NCBI RefSeq assembly: GCF_024171865.1
Contig: NZ_JAMTCN010000006.1
Location: 1 to 64,000, forward strand
Direction: 5' to 3'
DNA length: 64,000 bases
From: Prauserella aidingensis
GTDB lineage: Bacteria > Actinomycetota > Actinomycetes > Mycobacteriales > Pseudonocardiaceae
The notes below the pieces were generated by a model that ran no database searches, was not told the DNA's origin, and saw nothing but the letters and a program-made list of their open reading frames with translations. The translations under genes were made by a program, and so were the position numbers. This document shows, piece by piece, positions 16,001 through 24,066 of this stretch (the first letter of the stretch is position 1; the number at the start of each line of letters is the position of its first letter).

Positions 16001-16386
16001 GTGGACACACCACTGCCCGACGAAGTGGCCGACGCCGTGGGCGCGTATCTGCGGGCAGCCGACCGTGTGCTGCCGGGCGGGATCGTCGCGGCAGCCGTCG
16101 GCGGACGATCGGCGCGAGTCGGGTCGAATGGTGCGTACTTGGCCCGGCCCGAATGCACGCCACGATCACGAGTGGAGACGTCGTCTCCAAGGAGGAAGCC
16201 GGCCGGCGCGCACTCGAGACCTTCCCCGAGCACGCGCCGATCATCCACCTTGCGCTCGCCCGACTCCGGCGCACCGCCGTCCCCGCGGCACCCCCACGGG
16301 CGCATTGGCGTGAACAGACCCTCGACGCCATGCACGCGGTCATCACGGCGGCCACCGAGCCCCGGCCGCGGTTCAGGCGTGGTTGA
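16001..16386 (+). pseudogene. Nucleotidyltransferase (aminoglycoside adenylyltransferase-like) with internal deletion and frameshift
   Basis: A GTG at 16001 opens DTPLPDEVADAVGAYLRAADRVLPGGIVAAAVGG, the N-terminus of a family of minimal nucleotidyltransferases with a C-terminal DUF4111/aadA-like helical domain. From about 16117 a different frame reads RVEWCVLGPARMHATITSGDVVSKEEAGRRALETFPEHAPIIHLALARL and onward to 16386, the conserved C-terminal helical domain. The middle, with the GSxxxG...DxD catalytic motif, is missing (roughly 120 residues by family memory). Both ends survive, so this is a deletion remnant. Its 3' end overlaps the globin gene by 14 bp. Confidence 0.7.
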
Positions 16387-16789
16387 CATCGAGGTTGTCG
16401 GGGACCAGGTCGGCTCTGTCGGCGTACTGCCGGAAGTCGAACGCCGCTGCCCGGAAGTACGCCGAGACGCGCTGGGCGGCATCGCCGGTGACGCCGACGT
16501 CGGACAGCGCCTGGCCGAACAGTCGCAGGCAGGCCTCCTCCATGTCGGCGTCGGAGCCCTGACCCGCGTCCAGGCGGCGCATCGACGATTCGTCGCCGTA
16601 GCCGGCCGTGTACAGCGCGGGCCCGCCCAGCGCCTCGGCGAGATAGGCGGCGAGGCGTTCGTCGTGCTGCGGGTGCATGCCGTGGGAGAAGGGGTGTTGC
16701 GCCAGTGGGTCGTCCAGGCACAGCTCGTGCCACCGGCGGCACACCGCCAGGATGCGGTCGAATCCGCCGACGTCCCCGTACAAGCTCAT
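16373..16789 (-). CDS. Truncated-hemoglobin-like globin lacking the usual proximal histidine
   Basis: A 138-residue protein resembling the actinobacterial globins that read AFSHGxHPQHxERLAAYWAEALGGP. Here the segment is PFSHGMHPQHDERLAAYLAEALGGPALYTAGYGDESSM. In the relatives I recall, the next segment contains RMHSGNG with the heme-ligating F8 His. This protein has RRLDAGQG, with Asp74 at that position. The C-terminal helix and YFRAAAFDFRQYA look intact. It may have lost heme binding or use another ligand. The alignment is from memory and needs checking. The ATG at 16789 has a GGAGG-less context, so the start is moderately certain. Confidence 0.8.
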   Translation of the reverse strand: MSLYGDVGGFDRILAVCRRWHELCLDDPLAQHPFSHGMHPQHDERLAAYLAEALGGPALYTAGYGDESSMRRLDAGQGSDADMEEACLRLFGQALSDVGVTGDAAQRVSAYFRAAAFDFRQYADRADLVPDNLDVNHA

Positions 16790-16852
16790 GACCGGAGGGT
16801 AGCGGCGCGAACCCGGTCGTGCCCGGGGCCGAACGGGGTTACCGTGACGCCC

Positions 16853-17248
16853 ATGGCCACGTTGACCGACGTCGAGCGGATCGCCGCAGGGCTGCCCGAG
16901 GTGACGATGCGCCCGGCGTGGGGCCAGCGCATGTGGCGGGTGCGCGACCGCGGATTCGTGTGGGAACGGCCGTTGAACGGCACCGACCGTGCGGCGCTCG
17001 GCGACGCCACCCCGGACGGCGAACTCGCGGCCGTCCGTGTCGCGGACGAGCCCACGACCCGCGAACTGCTCGCCGCCTACCCCGACCGGTTCCTGACGAT
17101 CCCGCACTTCGGCAACTCGCCCGTCCTGCTCATCCGGCTCGAGGCCACCGACACCGAGCACCTGCGCGAGATGATCGTCGACGCGTGGCTCGACCGCGCC
17201 CCGAAACGACTCGCCGCCGCCTACCTCGCCGAACATCCCGAGGACTAG
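16853..17248 (+). CDS. MmcQ/YjbR-family protein
   Basis: A 131-residue protein of the MmcQ/YjbR (DUF419) family with a CyaY-like fold, often described as DNA-binding. Visible landmarks are LTDVERIAAGLPEVTMRPAWGQRMWRVRDRGFVWERPL at the N-terminus, a middle strand region, and HLREMIVDAWLDRAPKRLAAAYL at the C-terminus. A GTG nine bases upstream is an alternative start. It is convergent with the NTF2-like gene (2 bp apart) and divergent from the globin. Confidence 0.85.
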   Translation: MATLTDVERIAAGLPEVTMRPAWGQRMWRVRDRGFVWERPLNGTDRAALGDATPDGELAAVRVADEPTTRELLAAYPDRFLTIPHFGNSPVLLIRLEATDTEHLREMIVDAWLDRAPKRLAAAYLAEHPED

Positions 17249-17250
17249 AG

Positions 17251-17649
17251 CTACCCGGAGGCCGGGACGAGGGTGTTCTGCCGGCGCTGAATCCACCATC
17301 TGCCCCCGCGGCGGACGAACACGTACAACGCGTTCATCTCCGGGGGCTCCCCCGACTCCGCCGCCGCACGGGAGGACCACGCGGTCTTCAGTGCGACGGC
17401 GACGTCGGGCGCGACGAGCTCGATGTCACCGAGTTCGTAGTGGGCGGTCGCGTCGCGGAGCGGACCGGCAAGGCCCGCCCGGACGGATTCCTCCACCGCC
17501 GACCGTCCACGGAGGACTCCGCCGACGGCGTTCACGATCACCGCGTCGTCGGCGACGTGCCGCACGAGCAGTTCCGGGTCGTTGGTGTTGAACCCCGTTT
17601 CGACGTCCGTGACGATCGCCTGCAACGCCGCGCTGTCGCTCTTGGTCAT
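17251..17649 (-). CDS. DUF4440/SgcJ-like NTF2-fold protein
   Basis: A 132-residue SnoaL/DUF4440-type protein: LQAIVTDVETGFNTNDPELLVRHVADDAVIVNAVGGVLRGRSAVEESVRAGL, then a beta-rich half ending GGRWWIQRRQNTLVPA. Proteins of this type (SgcJ/EcaC family) are small ligand-binding or accessory proteins of unknown activity. The ATG at 17649 is favoured over an upstream start that would run into a promoter-like palindrome. That palindrome at 17671-17693 suggests control by a MerR-type activator. Confidence 0.75.
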   Translation of the reverse strand: MTKSDSAALQAIVTDVETGFNTNDPELLVRHVADDAVIVNAVGGVLRGRSAVEESVRAGLAGPLRDATAHYELGDIELVAPDVAVALKTAWSSRAAAESGEPPEMNALYVFVRRGGRWWIQRRQNTLVPASG

Positions 17650-17670
17650 ATCCACGACACCGTCGTAGTA

Positions 17671-17693
17671 CCTCGACCTCACTCGAGGTCAAG
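17671..17693 (-). promoter_or_regulatory. MerR-type operator/promoter upstream of the DUF4440 gene
   Basis: On the minus strand CTTGACCTCGAGTGAGG is followed by TCGAGG, giving arms GACCTC and GAGGTC around GAGT, with TTGACC at the -35 position and TACTAC about 16 bp later. MerR/SoxR-family activators bind dyads of this ACCTC...GAGGT type placed between -35 and -10. No MerR gene is visible nearby, so the regulator would act from elsewhere. Confidence 0.6.
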
Positions 17694-17697
17694 TCGA

Positions 17698-17740
17698 GAA
17701 CCGTGCCGGCCGGGCTCGTCGGACCCGGCCGGCACGGTTC
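17698..17740 (-). terminator. Strong hairpin terminator after the AraC-family gene
   Basis: CCGTGCCGGCCGGG (17701-17714) pairs perfectly with 17724-17737, extended by GAA/TTC, around a 9-nt loop. It lies 22 bp downstream of the stop of the leftward AraC-type gene. There is no clear U-tract, as is common for actinobacterial intrinsic terminators. Confidence 0.75.
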
Positions 17741-17762
17741 CCATCGTGCTTGCCCTCCGATG

Positions 17763-18629
17763 TCAGTCGCGTTCGACGGGCATCCAGATGTCGCACGTGG
17801 CGGTACTGAAGTCATCGGCGCGGTCGAGCACCGACACGATCGACGGTCCGGGGCGGAGCCGCCACGGGTTGGCCGGGAACCAGTCGGTCGCGGTCGCGGC
17901 GAACCCGTCCTGCAGCGCCTTCGGGTGCTCCCCCGACGTGCGGAACACCGCCCAGTGCCCCGCGTCCACCTCGATGGCGTCGAGGTCGTCGGGAACGGGC
18001 GTACCGTCGTCGACGGCGACCCCGTGCAGGTAGGTCAGCTCGCTTCCCTCGGTGTAGTCGGGGTCGAGGTCGCCGCTCACCTGCAACAGTCCCGCCGGTT
18101 CGGTGTTGCTCAGCTGCTTGAGGCGGTTGTGCTCGCCGGCGGGCAGCGACTCGATGTGAGCCTGGATGTGCGGGTTCACGCCCTCGTGGATCAGCGGTAC
18201 GCGCGCGGCGTGTCCTACGAGGCGGAATCCGGGGCGTTCGACGATGCGTGCGTCCATGGGCGCGTTCCCTTCGACGGTCAGGCGGAACCTGAGTTGCGAT
18301 TGACTGCGAAGGGGGCCGCCGTGGCGTCGAACGTCGGCCGGACCGGCGCCGTGGACGGCACGGAACGCCCGGCCGAAGGCCTCCGTCGACCCGTAGCCGT
18401 AGCGGACGGCGATCGTCAGCAGGTCCTCACCACCGATCACGTCGGCCGCGGCGACGGTCAGCCGCCGACGCCGGATGTACTCCGACACCGGCATCCCCGC
18501 CAGCGAGGAGAACATGCGGCGCAGGTGGTACTCGGTGGTGCCGGCGCGACCCGCGAACGCGACGACGTCGAACTCCTCGCGGAGGCTGTCCTCCACGGCG
18601 GAGACGAGGCGATTCAGAATCTCGATCAC
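17763..18629 (-). CDS. AraC-family regulator with GyrI-like ligand-binding domain
   Basis: A 288-residue regulator. Two helix-turn-helix motifs fill residues about 1-105 (EFDVVAFAGRAGTTEYHLRRMFSSLAGMPVSEYIRRRRLTVAAADVI, then LLTIAVRYGYGSTEAFGRAFRAVHGAGPADVRRHG). The C-terminal part is a GyrI/BmrR-type effector domain, from MDARIVERPGFRLVGHAARVPL to CDIWMPVERD with WPVxx-like end features. Such proteins (Rob/SbmA-like) respond to hydrophobic drugs or toxins and activate efflux or detoxification genes. The GTG at 18629 has GGGAG upstream. Its target is not evident, although the adjacent DUF4440 gene is a candidate. Confidence 0.9.
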   Translation of the reverse strand: MIEILNRLVSAVEDSLREEFDVVAFAGRAGTTEYHLRRMFSSLAGMPVSEYIRRRRLTVAAADVIGGEDLLTIAVRYGYGSTEAFGRAFRAVHGAGPADVRRHGGPLRSQSQLRFRLTVEGNAPMDARIVERPGFRLVGHAARVPLIHEGVNPHIQAHIESLPAGEHNRLKQLSNTEPAGLLQVSGDLDPDYTEGSELTYLHGVAVDDGTPVPDDLDAIEVDAGHWAVFRTSGEHPKALQDGFAATATDWFPANPWRLRPGPSIVSVLDRADDFSTATCDIWMPVERD

Positions 18630-18809
18630 GACTGCTCCCTTCGCGATCGATTCTTGCGACGCTCGGCTACTGCCCGCCCGATCTTTCCTGCCCGATCCTG
18701 TCGTCGCGACCCGCGCGCACCGCGGAATGCGTCCGCGGACGTTCGCCGCCCACACGACCCGCCCCTGATCGAGGCGCACCGCCCTGTCTGAGGTGCCGGG
18801 GACCGCCCG

Positions 18810-19157
18810 TCAGCACAGTGCGAGGAAGTCGCGCAGCCACCGATCCACGTCGCGCATGGTTGCGGCATCCACCACGCCGATCGCTTCGGAAAGCCGTTCC
18901 CGCGTCACGGTCCGCGGCTGCTCGGTCATGGCGAACGTCGGGTTCTCCAGCCCGAGATTCGCGCCCCGCAGTTCGACATGGTTGGGCCATCCCCGGTTCG
19001 TCGTGGTCGCAGGGACCACGATCGCGAGAGTGTCGGCCTGGTCCAGGTAGAGATCACTGGCGACGATCAATGCCGGCCGTCGGCCTGCCTGCTCCCGCCC
19101 TCGTACAAGGTCGAGCTGGGCCCAGACGACGGACCCGCGCCGCAGATCAGTCGCCAT
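18810..19157 (-). CDS. mazF: MazF/PemK-type endoribonuclease toxin
   Basis: A 115-residue toxin of the PemK/MazF family: RRGSVVWAQLDLVRGREQAGRRPALIVASDLYL at the N-terminus (the GxVWxAxLDPxxGxExxKxRPALVVS pattern), TLAIVVPATTTNRGWPNHVEL with the Thr/Ser of the active site, and TEQPRTVTRERLSEAIGVVDAATMRDVDRWLRDFLAL at the end. The family is mRNA interferases, cleaving at short sequence motifs. It overlaps its antitoxin gene by 11 bp. The core motifs are complete, so it is likely functional. Confidence 0.93.
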   Translation of the reverse strand: MATDLRRGSVVWAQLDLVRGREQAGRRPALIVASDLYLDQADTLAIVVPATTTNRGWPNHVELRGANLGLENPTFAMTEQPRTVTRERLSEAIGVVDAATMRDVDRWLRDFLALC

Positions 19158-19377
19158 GCCGGTCGTCGCCGAGGGTCACGTCCCACGAGCGGAACTCGTC
19201 CCAGTAGTCGTCGCCCGCGCCCTGGAACGCGCGTCCGAAAGCCTCCATCCGCTGCCGGTACTCGTAGGCGTCGAGCAGCCCCTCGATGAAGCCGGCCGCA
19301 GTGACACCCCGCTCCTGCGCGTCGCGGTTGATCCGATCACGCAGCTCGGCGGGAACCTTGATGGTGGTCATGGACAT
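19147..19377 (-). CDS. mazE: Ribbon-helix-helix antitoxin of the MazF pair
   Basis: A 76-residue antitoxin upstream of mazF in the same operon. The N-terminus MTTIKVPAELRDRINRDAQERGVTAAGFIEGLLDAYEYRQRM is a ribbon-helix-helix DNA-binding fold. The C-terminal half is acidic and aromatic (AGDDYWDEFRSWDVTLGDD), expected to neutralise MazF. It probably represses its own promoter through the palindrome just upstream. It is a MazE9-like RHH antitoxin rather than the AbrB-like MazE of E. coli. Two Met codons (19377 and 19371) are possible starts. Confidence 0.88.
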   Translation of the reverse strand: MSMTTIKVPAELRDRINRDAQERGVTAAGFIEGLLDAYEYRQRMEAFGRAFQGAGDDYWDEFRSWDVTLGDDRHGD

Positions 19378-19386
19378 GCCGTAAGG

Positions 19387-19400
19387 ATACCAATCGGTAT
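19387..19400 (-). promoter_or_regulatory. Operator/promoter of the MazEF operon
   Basis: ATACC-AATC-GGTAT is a perfect 5-bp-arm inverted repeat 9 bp upstream of the antitoxin start, inside an AT-rich patch (TACGTTTATGG, TATACC). The closeness to the start and the RHH antitoxin fit an autoregulatory operator overlapping the -10 region. Confidence 0.7.
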
Positions 19401-19576
19401 ACGTTTATGGGTACCCGTGGGACATATCGCACCGTTCCACGCCTCGCGTCGTTCCGTGCAGGGTGTTGACCTCGCGCGGTCCCGTGGGCACGCCGCAGAG
19501 GAGCCGGCCGGCGCGGGCATCGAGGAACCGCTCGTCCCGAACCGGTTTCGTCGGTGTCGCGAACTAGGGTCCCGGC

Positions 19577-20053
19577 ATGGACATCCACATCGCGGACGAA
19601 CGCACCCAGCTCGAGGCGCGACTCAACGAGCAGCGTGAGCAGATCCTCGGCATCCTGGCGGACCTGGACGAACAGGAGGCGCGGGAACGGCTGGTGCCGT
19701 CGCTGACCACGCCCCTCAGCCTGGTGAAGCACGCCGTGTTCGTCGAGAAGGTCTGGTTCCACTGTCGCGTGGCAGGAGTGTCCCGTGCCGAGCTCGGACT
19801 GCCCGACAGCATCGACGAGAGTTTCGTCCTCACGCCGGCCGACACGATCGAGTCCGTCCGGCGCTCGTTCGTCGACGCGTGTGCGCATTCCCGCGCCGTG
19901 GCGGCCGAGCGCGGTCTCGACGAACAGTTCCCGTGGCGCCGCGGCCCCGTGGACCTGCGCTTCATCTACGGGCACATGATCGCCGAGTTCGCCCGCCACG
20001 CGGGCCACGGCGACATCCTCGTCGAACAGCTCCGAGCACGGCGGAACACGTGA
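19577..20053 (+). CDS. DinB-family (DUF664-like) protein
   Basis: A 158-residue four-helix-bundle protein. It starts MDIHIADERTQLEARLNEQREQILGILADLDEQEAR, carries SLVKHAVFVEKVWFHCRVAG with a metal-site His, and ends FIYGHMIAEFARHAGHGDILVEQL with further His residues, the arrangement of DinB/YfiT metal-binding bundles. Many actinobacterial members are thiol (mycothiol)-dependent transferases. Its substrate is unknown. It lies 74 bp upstream of the dapA-like gene on the same strand. Confidence 0.85.
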   Translation: MDIHIADERTQLEARLNEQREQILGILADLDEQEARERLVPSLTTPLSLVKHAVFVEKVWFHCRVAGVSRAELGLPDSIDESFVLTPADTIESVRRSFVDACAHSRAVAAERGLDEQFPWRRGPVDLRFIYGHMIAEFARHAGHGDILVEQLRARRNT

Positions 20054-20126
20054 GCGGCCACGGCACCAGCGGACGACGTCGGCGCGGCGGCCACCGACCG
20101 GCCGATGACATGACGAAGGAGGACGC

Positions 20127-21050
20127 GTGAGCGCCCCGCCGCGAACCGACACCAGTGCGTTCACCGGGCTGAGCGCGTTCCCGCTCACCCCGCTGCAGGA
20201 CGACGCCGTCGGCGAGGCGGCGTTCGGCACTCTGGTCGCGCGGCTGGCCGACGCCGGGGTCGATTCGATCACCGCGCTCGGCTCGACCGGGTCCTACGCC
20301 TACCTGAGCCGCGACGAACGTGCCCGGGTGGCCCGGCTGGCCGTCGAGCACGCCGGCGGCGTTCCGGTGATCGTCGGCGTCGGCGCTCTGCGGACCTCCC
20401 ACGTCCTCGCGCACGTCGACGACGCGGAAGCCGCCGGAGCGGCCGGAGTCCTGCTCGCCCCGATGACGTACCAGCCGCTGACCGACGACGACGTGTTCGA
20501 GCTCTTCCGCACGGTCACCGACCACACCGAGCTGCCGGTCGTCGTCTACGACAACCCCGGCACGACCCGGTTCACGTTCACGACCGAGCTCTACGCGCGC
20601 ATCGCGCGGCTCCCCGGTGTCGCGTCGATCAAGATTCCCGGCGTTCCGGGAGATCCGGAGCGAGCCCGCGACCACGTCGCTGCGATCCGGGCCGCCGCGG
20701 GCGAGCACGTCACGATCGGAGTCTCGGGAGATCCGTTCGCGGCGACCGGGCTGAACGCGGGGTGCGACGCCTGGTACTCGGTCGTCGGCGGCACACTGCC
20801 GTCACCGGCGCTGGCGATCACCCGTGCCGCACGGGAGGGACGCGCCGCCGACGCCGTCGCCGAATCCGCACGGCTCGGTCCACTGTGGAATCTGTTCGCG
20901 GAGTTCGGCAGTCTGCGCGTGGTCGCCGCGATCGCCGAGTATCTCGGCCTCGCCCCACGCAGCTGTCTGCCGCTGCCGTTGCAGGGTCTCACCCGTCCGC
21001 AACGGGCAGCGGTAATCGAGGTGGTCGACGAACTCGGCCTCGGGCGGTAG
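20127..21050 (+). CDS. Dihydrodipicolinate synthase/N-acetylneuraminate lyase-family aldolase
   Basis: A 307-residue class I aldolase barrel. The motif GSTGSYAYLSRDERARVARLA corresponds to the GTTGE substrate loop of DapA, here with Ser-Tyr in place of Gly-Glu. VVVYDNPGTTRF holds the catalytic Tyr (YxNP), and ASIKIPGVPGD the Schiff-base Lys. The altered loop and isolated context suggest a catabolic or sugar-acid aldolase rather than the lysine-pathway DapA. It begins with GTG after a GGAGGACGC site. Confidence 0.88.
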   Translation: MSAPPRTDTSAFTGLSAFPLTPLQDDAVGEAAFGTLVARLADAGVDSITALGSTGSYAYLSRDERARVARLAVEHAGGVPVIVGVGALRTSHVLAHVDDAEAAGAAGVLLAPMTYQPLTDDDVFELFRTVTDHTELPVVVYDNPGTTRFTFTTELYARIARLPGVASIKIPGVPGDPERARDHVAAIRAAAGEHVTIGVSGDPFAATGLNAGCDAWYSVVGGTLPSPALAITRAAREGRAADAVAESARLGPLWNLFAEFGSLRVVAAIAEYLGLAPRSCLPLPLQGLTRPQRAAVIEVVDELGLGR

Positions 21051-21103
21051 CCGGACGAGCATGTCGCGGTGCCGCTCGCCCTCCACTGTCGGCCGACGCC
21101 CGC

Positions 21104-21670
21104 TCAGCGTGGCCGATAGTGCAGATACGCGGTGCCGTTGCCGAAGATGCGGTGTTCGACGAGGCGCAGGTCGAGCTGCACGTCGTCGGGCAGCGCGCGG
21201 AGTCCCCCACCGACCGCACGGGGAACCACGAAGAACCGGAAGTCCCGCACCATGCCGGCGCGGATGGCCGCGCTCGCCGTCGTCGGCCCGAAGATCTCGA
21301 CCTGGCCCGCGGCATCGGCGACGATCTTCTCCAGCTCGGTGAGCCGAAGTTCGGGCACGAGTCGGACCCGGTCGGAGGCGAGGTCGCCGCGGGTCAACGT
21401 CGAGGATGCCACCACGTGGTCGATGCGGGACCACCGCCGTGCGAATTCGTGCTCGAGCGCGCTCCACGAGTCGTCCTGCGGAGGAGAATCCCAGTACCGC
21501 ATCAGCAGATACGTGTTGCGACCCAGCACTTCGGTGGACACCGCGGCCATCCGGTCCACATGGAACTCGAACACCTCGCCGCTCGGCGCCGACCACTGGA
21601 AGTTGCCGTCCGCATCGGCGGCATAGCCGTCGAGCGACACGGTGGCCGTGTAGCTGAGCGTTCCCACCAC
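21104..21670 (-). CDS. RibD C-terminal/dihydrofolate-reductase-like reductase
   Basis: A 188-residue protein of the RibD_C family: GTLSYTATVSLDGYAADADGNFQW at the N-terminus, EVLGRNTYLLMRYWDS, VVASSTL, a nucleotide-binding EIFGPTTASAAIRAGMVRDFRFFVVPRAVGGGLRAL, and a C-terminal LVEHRIFGNGTAYLHYRP. Stand-alone members are NADPH-dependent reductases of unknown substrate. Two consecutive GTG codons (21670, 21667) are candidate starts. It is convergent with the DapA-like gene and divergent from the next hypothetical gene. Confidence 0.82.
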   Translation of the reverse strand: MVGTLSYTATVSLDGYAADADGNFQWSAPSGEVFEFHVDRMAAVSTEVLGRNTYLLMRYWDSPPQDDSWSALEHEFARRWSRIDHVVASSTLTRGDLASDRVRLVPELRLTELEKIVADAAGQVEIFGPTTASAAIRAGMVRDFRFFVVPRAVGGGLRALPDDVQLDLRLVEHRIFGNGTAYLHYRPR

Positions 21671-21853
21671 GTCATCACCCCCACGACCGACCGGGGGTCG
21701 CAATCGGTTCACAGCGAACGTAGAGCGTGCGGTACCCGGGCCGCAACCGGTGCGCTCCAGAGATACCGGGCGGCTTTCTGTCCGGACCCGAGGACAGCGT
21801 GCGGCCGCGTGGTCTGTATCTGTTGTGCCCGCAGGATCCGATGGGAGAACGAC

Positions 21854-22804
21854 GTGCCCCGAGAAAACCACCCCGACGACCCGATCGCCGACGAAATCCA
21901 GGAGAATCAGGACTCCCTCCTCGACACCGTCGGCCTGCTCGCGGAGATGCCCTGGCCGCACGCCGACGACGAGGACGAGGCCCAGCAGGACTGGCAGCTC
22001 GGGGCCTTTTCGGGGATCACCGCGTGGGGCATCCTGCGGCTCCTCCCGTTGACCGGCTGGTCGCCGCCCCGGCCCGTGAGCGAACGCGAACCGCTGACCG
22101 AGGCGATGGACCACCGGTGGGGCACGCGGCGGCCACTCGAGCTCGACTCGTTCCCCGACTACGATCCCGATACCGCCAAGCTCGACGTGCGTTCGCTCCT
22201 CAAGCTGCTCGCCCAGTACGCGGGTGGCAATCAGGCGCTGTGGTGGCAGGCGACCAACCGGCGCATCGTCGTCGCAGTGTTCGATCGCCGAGAACAACGG
22301 CTCCTTCGACGCCGCTCGGTGGAACAACTCGTCGGCATCATCGTCGCGCCGACCGAGATCCTCGACCCGCTCTCGGTGAACGACACCGACGAAGCCCATG
22401 CAGGCGACTCACTCGGCCCGCTGATGCAGGCGATCGTCGGCGTACTCGACGAGCCCCGGGACGGACGCGACGCTCCTGCACCCGCCGGGTGGGAGTCCTT
22501 GGCTCTCGTCGTCGGGCTGAGCGAGGACGGTTCGTGCAGCGAGTCGTACGGCTACGTCTACGGCCCCGGTACGGCGATCACGGCGATCTCCGTGCGGTCA
22601 CGACTGATCGAACCGGAACTCGATGCGTTTCTCGCCGACCGCTGTCCGAATGAGCAGCCCCGGCCGGTGAAGGCGCTCTTCCAGCTGCGAATCACCGACG
22701 GCAGCTACGACGTCGTCCTCGAGTACGACGACCACATGCGTTGGAACGTGTCACCCGGAAGAGTCGAACAGGTCCAGGAGGAGCTGCGACCCGCGTTCGA
22801 CTGA
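21854..22804 (+). CDS. Hypothetical protein, 316 aa
   Basis: A soluble acidic protein I do not recognise. The GTG at 21854 has GGGAGA 6 bp upstream. Its N-terminus is acidic (DDPIADEIQENQDSLLDTVGLLAEM). A middle part has LLKLLAQYAGGNQALWWQATNRRIVVAVFDRREQRLL. The C-terminal half looks like a beta-rich ligand or immunity-like fold (ESLALVVGLSEDGSCSESYGYVYGPG, KALFQLRITDGSYDVVLEYDDHMRW). There are no membrane segments or Cys clusters. Codon use matches the host. It ends 44 bp before the P450 gene on the same strand and may share a transcript. Confidence 0.7.
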   Translation: MPRENHPDDPIADEIQENQDSLLDTVGLLAEMPWPHADDEDEAQQDWQLGAFSGITAWGILRLLPLTGWSPPRPVSEREPLTEAMDHRWGTRRPLELDSFPDYDPDTAKLDVRSLLKLLAQYAGGNQALWWQATNRRIVVAVFDRREQRLLRRRSVEQLVGIIVAPTEILDPLSVNDTDEAHAGDSLGPLMQAIVGVLDEPRDGRDAPAPAGWESLALVVGLSEDGSCSESYGYVYGPGTAITAISVRSRLIEPELDAFLADRCPNEQPRPVKALFQLRITDGSYDVVLEYDDHMRWNVSPGRVEQVQEELRPAFD

Positions 22805-22848
22805 TAGGAAAGCCCCGACGAAGACCACTCCGCCGCTGGGGGATCGCG

Positions 22849-24066
22849 ATGACCGAACCGCACCTGGCCGATCTGTTGACCACCCCCGACCGGGACGCGT
22901 TCTGGGCCGAGATCGGATCGGCGCCACCGGTCCGGCGCGGACGCTACTTCGACCGGTCGCCGGTCTGGTTGGTCACCGGCTACGACGAGGCGCTCGCCGT
23001 GCTCAAGGACCCGGGATCGTTCAGCAACGACATCAACACGCGGAAGGACTCGGTGGACGTGCTGGCCACCGCCGGACTGCCCGAGGACGTCGCGCCGTAC
23101 ATGTCGGAAACCCTCGGTGCCTACGATCCGCCGGACCACGCGCGGCTGCGGCGCCTGGTGTCGCGGGCGTTCACGGTGCGGCGGGTGGAGTCGCTGCGGC
23201 CCCGGATCCAGACCATGATCGACGAGCTGGTCGACGATTTCCCGGACGAACCGTTCGATGTCGTCGAGCGGTTCGCCCATCCCCTGCCGGTCCGGGTGAT
23301 CTGCGAACTGCTGGGTGTGCCCGGCGAGGACACGGAACGCTGGCGGCAGTGGTCGTCCGGGCTGACGGCGCCGGATCCGGGCGCGATGGCCGACAGCGCC
23401 CGCGGTCTGGTGACCTACATGTCCGAGCTGATCGAGCGGAAGCGTGCGGCCGGAGACGACGGCCTGCTCAGCGCGCTGATCGAGGTGCGGGACTCCGACG
23501 GCGACCGGCTCACCGATCGGGAGCTGATCTCGCTGTCGCTGACGCTGCTGCTGGCCGGTCACGAGACGACGGTGAGCGTGCTGAGCGAGGGGCTGTTGCT
23601 CCTGCTGAACCGGCCGGAGGAACAGGAACGCCTGCGCGGCGACCTTAACGCGGTACCGGCCGCGGTCGAGGAGATGCTGCGCGTAGCGGGCCCTGCGGAG
23701 ATCGCGCCGATGCGTTACGCCAAACACGACGTCGAGCTCGGTGGCGTGACGATTCCCGAGGGCGACCCGGTGCAGATCGTCTACACGACGGCGAATCGCG
23801 ACCCGCGGCGATTCGACGCGGCCGACAGCACCGTGCTCGACCGGCAGGACAATCCCCACCTCGCGTTCGGCAACGGAATCCACTACTGCCTGGGTGCTTC
23901 GCTGGCCCGCACGGAGGCCGACCTGGCCTTCCGCACCCTGCTGACCCGGTTCGACGCCCTCGGCCTCGCCACCACCGGCGACGAGATCCGCTGGCAACCC
24001 GGAACGGCCCGCAGACTCGCCGCTCTCCCGGTGCGGGCAACCAGGGCCCCGGCCCGCCACGACTGA
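22849..24066 (+). CDS. Cytochrome P450
   Basis: A 405-residue bacterial class I P450. The I-helix oxygen-binding motif is LLLAGHETTVS, the K-helix ExxR is present in VEEMLRVAGPAEIAPMRYA, and the heme-binding loop FGNGIHYCLGASLAR holds Cys347. It needs ferredoxin and reductase partners, none of which are adjacent (a ferredoxin-NADP reductase lies at 52-53 kb). The ATG at 22849 follows GGGGGATCG. The substrate is unknown, and no biosynthetic cluster surrounds it. Confidence 0.95.
   Translation: MTEPHLADLLTTPDRDAFWAEIGSAPPVRRGRYFDRSPVWLVTGYDEALAVLKDPGSFSNDINTRKDSVDVLATAGLPEDVAPYMSETLGAYDPPDHARLRRLVSRAFTVRRVESLRPRIQTMIDELVDDFPDEPFDVVERFAHPLPVRVICELLGVPGEDTERWRQWSSGLTAPDPGAMADSARGLVTYMSELIERKRAAGDDGLLSALIEVRDSDGDRLTDRELISLSLTLLLAGHETTVSVLSEGLLLLLNRPEEQERLRGDLNAVPAAVEEMLRVAGPAEIAPMRYAKHDVELGGVTIPEGDPVQIVYTTANRDPRRFDAADSTVLDRQDNPHLAFGNGIHYCLGASLARTEADLAFRTLLTRFDALGLATTGDEIRWQPGTARRLAALPVRATRAPARHD

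Noticed and set aside
22849-24066. Secondary-metabolite cluster around the P450
   Set aside because: No scaffold synthase, carrier protein or tailoring partners nearby; neighbours are unrelated.
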